Source: a virus. Taken from it: a stretch of DNA of 64,000 bases. A program made the translations under genes and the position numbers. A model generated the notes under the pieces. That model ran no database searches, was not told the DNA's origin, and saw nothing but the letters and a program-made list of their open reading frames with translations. Positions 60,818 to 64,000 of this stretch are shown here, one piece after another. Location of the stretch: IMG/VR virus record IMGVR_UViG_3300024346_010589, positions 18,064 to 82,063 of that record; one strand, 5' to 3'. The first letter of the stretch is position 1, and every line of letters starts with the position of its first letter.

Positions 60818-62182
60818 TTACACAGGTATTAGCGAGCCGTCTTGAAGCTCAACCAGACCTTGCTGTTGTAGCGCCAAATAATACTCCTCAAAAGACCCAC
60901 TCATAAAGAAACCATTATTACGACTTATTCCAAAACTAAAACTACAATCAACAGTAGCTATAGAACCAATTGATTCATTAAATGAATAATTATCAAATTT
61001 AGCATTATTAATAATATACTTAATATAAGTCTCATGTTCGCTTGATGGAGCACAAGTAAAGTCGCATTGGTTATTTAAGTTTATTTCTATCTCATACTCT
61101 TCGTCGTCACAAAACATCGTTCTTAAGTCTCCAGTATTAAAAGCGCTAGCCAATAAAGAAAAAGATATAGTTCCTACCTGCGGGTATTTCATTTTTCTTC
61201 CGTATGCATGCATTGATCCAAAACCATATAGATTTTCCCTATCAAACGGCAAAGAGATATTGAAGTTCTGTATGTTTGCTGAGCCTTTTGTGCAAGACCC
61301 TTCGTATAGTCCCGAAAGTATCGGACCACCCACATTAAGATTTTTTACGTTTACGTTTATTCCTCCAGGAGGTATTGCAGAAACAGGACTCTTGTGCATT
61401 ACTGGATCAAATTCTATTCCTGCTCCTAACTGTACTGATTCTCCACCTCTTTCTACTACAGGTCCAACTGCATCAATTCCGCTATTGACCAAATCTAAAG
61501 AAGGAATTTGCACACCGCCTTTATATATTTTTCTTTCGCTTGATCCTAGTGGAATCATTCCTCCATCTTGCAGGTTTATGAATCCATTTAATTGGGTCAT
61601 CAAGAATGCCATTTGGTTTATATTATCCAGCCAACTATATCCGCCTTCCCCTGAGCCCTCGCATGAATACCTTACATTTGAACCTACCATTGAAACAGAG
61701 GCTTTAGCAAAATCTCCAACCCCAGCACTTATTGAATAATCAGTAATATAACAATTACCTATTCCTATTATGTCTGTTCCAGAGTACCCATTCTCTCGAT
61801 TAGCGTATCCTGTTAAATCAAACTGCTCTCTGCCGACTGCAATTAGAACACTCTTATCCTCCCTGAGGTTTGAATACATGCTTCCGCTCGTCATGCTTTC
61901 TCCTTTTTGAGCAGTATTTAAGCCCAAAGTTTTTTCTTCGTATCCGTCTGTTAGCAAATAGTCTATACTTAGTTGTATGTTCGGCTCGGAAACTATTTTT
62001 CTGTCTAAGAAATCTTCACCTCCTATGTGCTGTACATTTTGCCTCTGTACATCTACAGACAAACTGGCCGATTGAACTCTGTTAAAAAAGTATAAACTAT
62101 CAGTATCTGGGCTTGCCCCCGGCGAGTCCGTCATAAACAAGCCGACTGAATTATATTTTATAGCATTTCTGTAAGGATGCAT
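60818..62182 (-). CDS. Tail-tube-like protein
   Basis: This 454-residue protein is clearly related to the one encoded upstream. Shared features, in order, are a QSASLSVDVQRQNVQHIG strand, a YLLTDGYEEK loop with the chain 'LDFSYLLxDGYNE', GNCYITDYSISAGVGDFAKA with SVSMVGSNV, GSANIQNFNISLPFDRENLY and a final FDNYSFNESIGSIATVDCSF. These fit a beta-barrel tail-tube family in which each copy carries insertions. It lies next to the tape measure gene. Two tube-like genes side by side suggest a tube protein plus a minor or decorated variant. The preceding hairpin ends six bases before its ATG. Confidence 0.7.
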   Translation of the reverse strand: MHPYRNAIKYNSVGLFMTDSPGASPDTDSLYFFNRVQSASLSVDVQRQNVQHIGGEDFLDRKIVSEPNIQLSIDYLLTDGYEEKTLGLNTAQKGESMTSGSMYSNLREDKSVLIAVGREQFDLTGYANRENGYSGTDIIGIGNCYITDYSISAGVGDFAKASVSMVGSNVRYSCEGSGEGGYSWLDNINQMAFLMTQLNGFINLQDGGMIPLGSSERKIYKGGVQIPSLDLVNSGIDAVGPVVERGGESVQLGAGIEFDPVMHKSPVSAIPPGGINVNVKNLNVGGPILSGLYEGSCTKGSANIQNFNISLPFDRENLYGFGSMHAYGRKMKYPQVGTISFSLLASAFNTGDLRTMFCDDEEYEIEINLNNQCDFTCAPSSEHETYIKYIINNAKFDNYSFNESIGSIATVDCSFSFGISRNNGFFMSGSFEEYYLALQQQGLVELQDGSLIPV

Positions 62183-62188
62183 ATATAT

Positions 62189-62221
62189 AAATACACCCCA
62201 GCTAATCGCTGAGGTGTATTT
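62189..62221 (-). terminator. Hairpin between two tail-tube genes
   Basis: AAATACACC and GGTGTATTT pair perfectly (9 bp). After one mismatch, CAGC pairs with GCTG around a five-base loop. It is the strongest hairpin in the window. On the plus strand it is followed by a T-rich tract. On the minus strand, the coding direction, it is followed by ATATATATG and then the coding sequence, so it may act as a partial terminator or mRNA processing site that tunes the ratio of the two tube-like proteins. Confidence 0.7.
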
Positions 62222-62242
62222 TTATTTAAAGTATTACTTTAT

Positions 62243-64000
62243 TTAAGACCTGTATCCCATGTACAATCCTGAGGCTGGAACGTTTTCTCTTCCGTCTAAG
62301 CCAGTCCATGAGGGCGGAAATCCTTTGATTGTTGCATCTGAAGATTCTTTACCAGAGATGAATAATCCATTATCCGGATCATCAGAACCACCAATAGTAG
62401 CAGTAAAGGTTAAGTCTACGGTTTTATTGTCTCCGATTGTGCTTGTGAAGTTTTCCGATTCAAGACGTGCGCCTTTCAAAGTATAACTCATAGCAAGACT
62501 TTCGTCCTTGGTTACACACTCAACACATTCTGGATCGTAGATCTTTACTCCGACATCTAATTTTGTGCAATCACAAAGCAAGTCGGCCATGTTGCCTTCT
62601 TTGATTTCTGAGAGTAATGCACTAACTGACATTGTTACAGTCATTGGAACATCTAAAGCTTTAGAAAATCCAAATGTAGATCCAAGTCGTTGAAGAGTTG
62701 TTCTGCCCATTGGTACGCTGATGCTTACCGATTGAACATGAGCGCTTCCAATCAATGGACTGTTTGCATCACCAGAAACCTGCTTGGAAATTAATCCTGC
62801 ATTATTAAGGTCAACAACCACGTCTCCTGGACGTAAAGCTGCTGCAATTGATCCTTCACAACCATCATAACCACTAGTTGCAGGAGGTAAAGAATAAAGA
62901 CCTGTGCATCCAAGAGCTCCTTTGCTTATTCTATCTCCTGCTGCATTTTTGTCCCAAGCAGAACTAATATAACTTCCATCACGCATATCAATTGCAGGAA
63001 GATCGTTTCCAGTTTCTCCAAAATCACTCTTGATGTTCATTCCTTCAACAGTAACGCTTGCAGTAGGAATAGCTCCCACAGAAATGTCAACGCTGTAATC
63101 AGTAATATAACCATTTCCAAGTGAGATGACTGTTTTTTCTTCTTCTCTTCCTGCCTTGTGGATGTTATTGTCGCCATTTACCGCGTCGCGTGCTTCTGGA
63201 ACTGTTAATATAAAGTAGTTGTTTCCTGCTTGATAAAGTTCAGGAGATAAAGCCCCACTCAATGCATTGGTAACGCCGTCAGTTACAAACTCAAGCATTC
63301 TTTCATTGTATCCGTCTAAGAGATAATAGCTGAAGTCTAGATTAACAGTCGGAGATTCTACCACGATACTGTCAAGCCTAGACATGTGCCCAAACTGATT
63401 AACGTCTTGTCTTGTTACGGTAAAACCATAATTCGCACTTTGAATACGTTGTAATTGTTTTACGATAGTTCCATGAGCACAAGGAGCGGCGTTAATTCCA
63501 CCAGCAAGCTGTATGTTCGCTCCAAGGTCAGGTATATCTGTTCCTCCTGAATTTACCGTTAAATTGACTGGGCTAAGGGCAGCTAAAGCGTTAACAGTAG
63601 AGAGTCCATCTCCAATTAGTAGTTCATTACCTCTTTCTCCGCGCTCGTCCGAGTCTATTGATACATTGCTTTGTCCGTTTTCAATTGGTAAAGCTAAGTC
63701 TTGAAATGTTGCTGTAACTGCGTCAACTCCTCCGGCTAATTGTATTTGAAATCCTAGATCAGGTATGTCTGCTCCGCCAGAAGTAACATTTAACGCAATA
63801 CCCTGCGCCGCTACAAGTTGATTTACTGTAAGAAGGCCATCTCCTTGCAATAAAACGTCACCAGCAACACCATCATTAACCGCATTAATTTGTACATTTG
63901 ATGTTCCATTCTCTATAGGTAAAGCTAAGTCTTGAAATGTTGCTGCTGCACCTGCAACCCCTCCGGCTAATTGTATTTGAGTTCCCGCATCAGGTATGTC
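62243..64000 (-). CDS. Major tail-tube-like protein with tandem 77-residue repeats (N-terminus beyond window)
   Basis: The frame stays open past the first Met (63850) to the window edge, so the gene enters from beyond position 64000 and at least 586 residues lie here. The C-terminal 400 residues share the tube-like layout (YGFTVTRQDVNQFGHMSRLD, LDFSYYLLDGYNERML, GNGYITDYSVDISVGAIPTA, GSAHVQSVSISVPMGRTTLQ). The N-terminal part is a tandem repeat of exactly 77 residues containing QIQLAGG, TFQDLALPIENG and GDGL.TVN.L.A. This 'list of strands plus GG' domain is one I know from tail sheath, tube and head decoration proteins. It is probably the major tube subunit, decorated by the repeats. Confidence 0.7.
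   Translation of the reverse strand, partial: DIPDAGTQIQLAGGVAGAAATFQDLALPIENGTSNVQINAVNDGVAGDVLLQGDGLLTVNQLVAAQGIALNVTSGGADIPDLGFQIQLAGGVDAVTATFQDLALPIENGQSNVSIDSDERGERGNELLIGDGLSTVNALAALSPVNLTVNSGGTDIPDLGANIQLAGGINAAPCAHGTIVKQLQRIQSANYGFTVTRQDVNQFGHMSRLDSIVVESPTVNLDFSYYLLDGYNERMLEFVTDGVTNALSGALSPELYQAGNNYFILTVPEARDAVNGDNNIHKAGREEEKTVISLGNGYITDYSVDISVGAIPTASVTVEGMNIKSDFGETGNDLPAIDMRDGSYISSAWDKNAAGDRISKGALGCTGLYSLPPATSGYDGCEGSIAAALRPGDVVVDLNNAGLISKQVSGDANSPLIGSAHVQSVSISVPMGRTTLQRLGSTFGFSKALDVPMTVTMSVSALLSEIKEGNMADLLCDCTKLDVGVKIYDPECVECVTKDESLAMSYTLKGARLESENFTSTIGDNKTVDLTFTATIGGSDDPDNGLFISGKESSDATIKGFPPSWTGLDGRENVPASGLYMGYRS
63487..64000 (-). repeat. 231-bp tandem repeat inside the tail-tube-like gene
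   Basis: CTCCGGCTAATTGTATTTGA and its surroundings recur exactly 231 bases apart (63730 and 63961), and the GGTATRTCTG site at 63531 is one further period away. One full copy, one nearly full copy and one partial copy are visible. The series continues beyond the window edge. Confidence 0.85.

Noticed and set aside
28330-64000. A contractile (myovirus) tail
   Set aside because: No sheath, baseplate wedge or spike gene is visible, and the tip proteins are of lambda type. The 77-residue repeat domain also occurs in sheaths, but here it is joined to a tube-like protein.
1-64000. tRNA genes, integrase, insertion sequences
   Set aside because: No cloverleaf, CCA-ended structure, integrase motif or transposase was recognised by eye. 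Very divergent tRNAs cannot be ruled out.

Overview
The window is part of the genome of a large, AT-rich tailed phage, most likely a siphovirus of a Gram-negative host. The tail module carries a lambda-type tail tip (homologues of gpM, gpL, gpK and gpI/gpJ), several tail-tube-like proteins and a 4033-residue tape measure protein. I see no sheath or baseplate genes. A candidate spanin and heptosyltransferase-like enzymes point to a Gram-negative host. Early promoters look like host sigma70 sites (TTGACA/TATAAT). Most starts lack a clear Shine-Dalgarno sequence and several are TTG or GTG. No tRNA, IS element, integrase or CRISPR array was seen.

Layout. (1) 1-4794, minus strand: a tightly overlapping glycan cassette with a NodZ-like fucosyltransferase cut by the window edge, two sulfotransferases, two GT-A glycosyltransferases and two small unknowns. 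(2) 4913-11731, minus: a J-domain protein, a small virion-like protein, the ribonucleotide reductase genes nrdB and nrdA, a Nudix hydrolase, a candidate single-gene spanin and a membrane-anchored papain-like peptidase. Long imperfect hairpins and sigma70 promoters lie at the nrd borders. (3) 11732-20329, minus: a nucleotide-sugar operon (short UDP-sugar dehydrogenase, SDR epimerase, GDP-fucose synthase, GDP-mannose dehydratase, DegT aminotransferase, GNAT acetyltransferase, three glycosyltransferases). It can plausibly make GDP-L-fucose and a GDP-perosamine-like amino sugar for the transferases in (1). (4) 20330-20539: a divergent control region with two plus-strand promoters, an operator-like inverted repeat and a tandem repeat. 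(5) 20540-28333, plus: a sigma factor, SSB, glycosyltransferases, small membrane and FmdB-like proteins, a DUF6165 protein and a Rad52-like candidate annealing protein. (6) 28330-64000, minus: the tail module, running from tail-tube-like proteins through the tape measure to tip and fibre proteins.

The most striking object is the tape measure protein. Between its N-terminal TP901-like domain and its long helical part lie about 1280 residues divided by eight copies of G-[FLM]-[VI]-P-N-F-[AS]. The intervals hold at least three enzyme-like modules: a PD-(D/E)XK nuclease-like domain, a HAD phosphatase with all four motifs, and an R-S-E ADP-ribosyltransferase-like domain. This looks like a tail-borne cargo system. 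Other notable points are an NrdB that lacks the radical tyrosine and aligns without gaps to the class Ic (Mn/Fe) enzyme, a GT9 glycosyltransferase split in two by a DUF6165 gene, a gpI-gpJ fusion carrying a C-type-lectin-like domain, a tail protein with a von Willebrand A domain, and a perfect consensus promoter placed to give a leaderless mRNA.

All calls come from reading translations and motifs. No database search was run.
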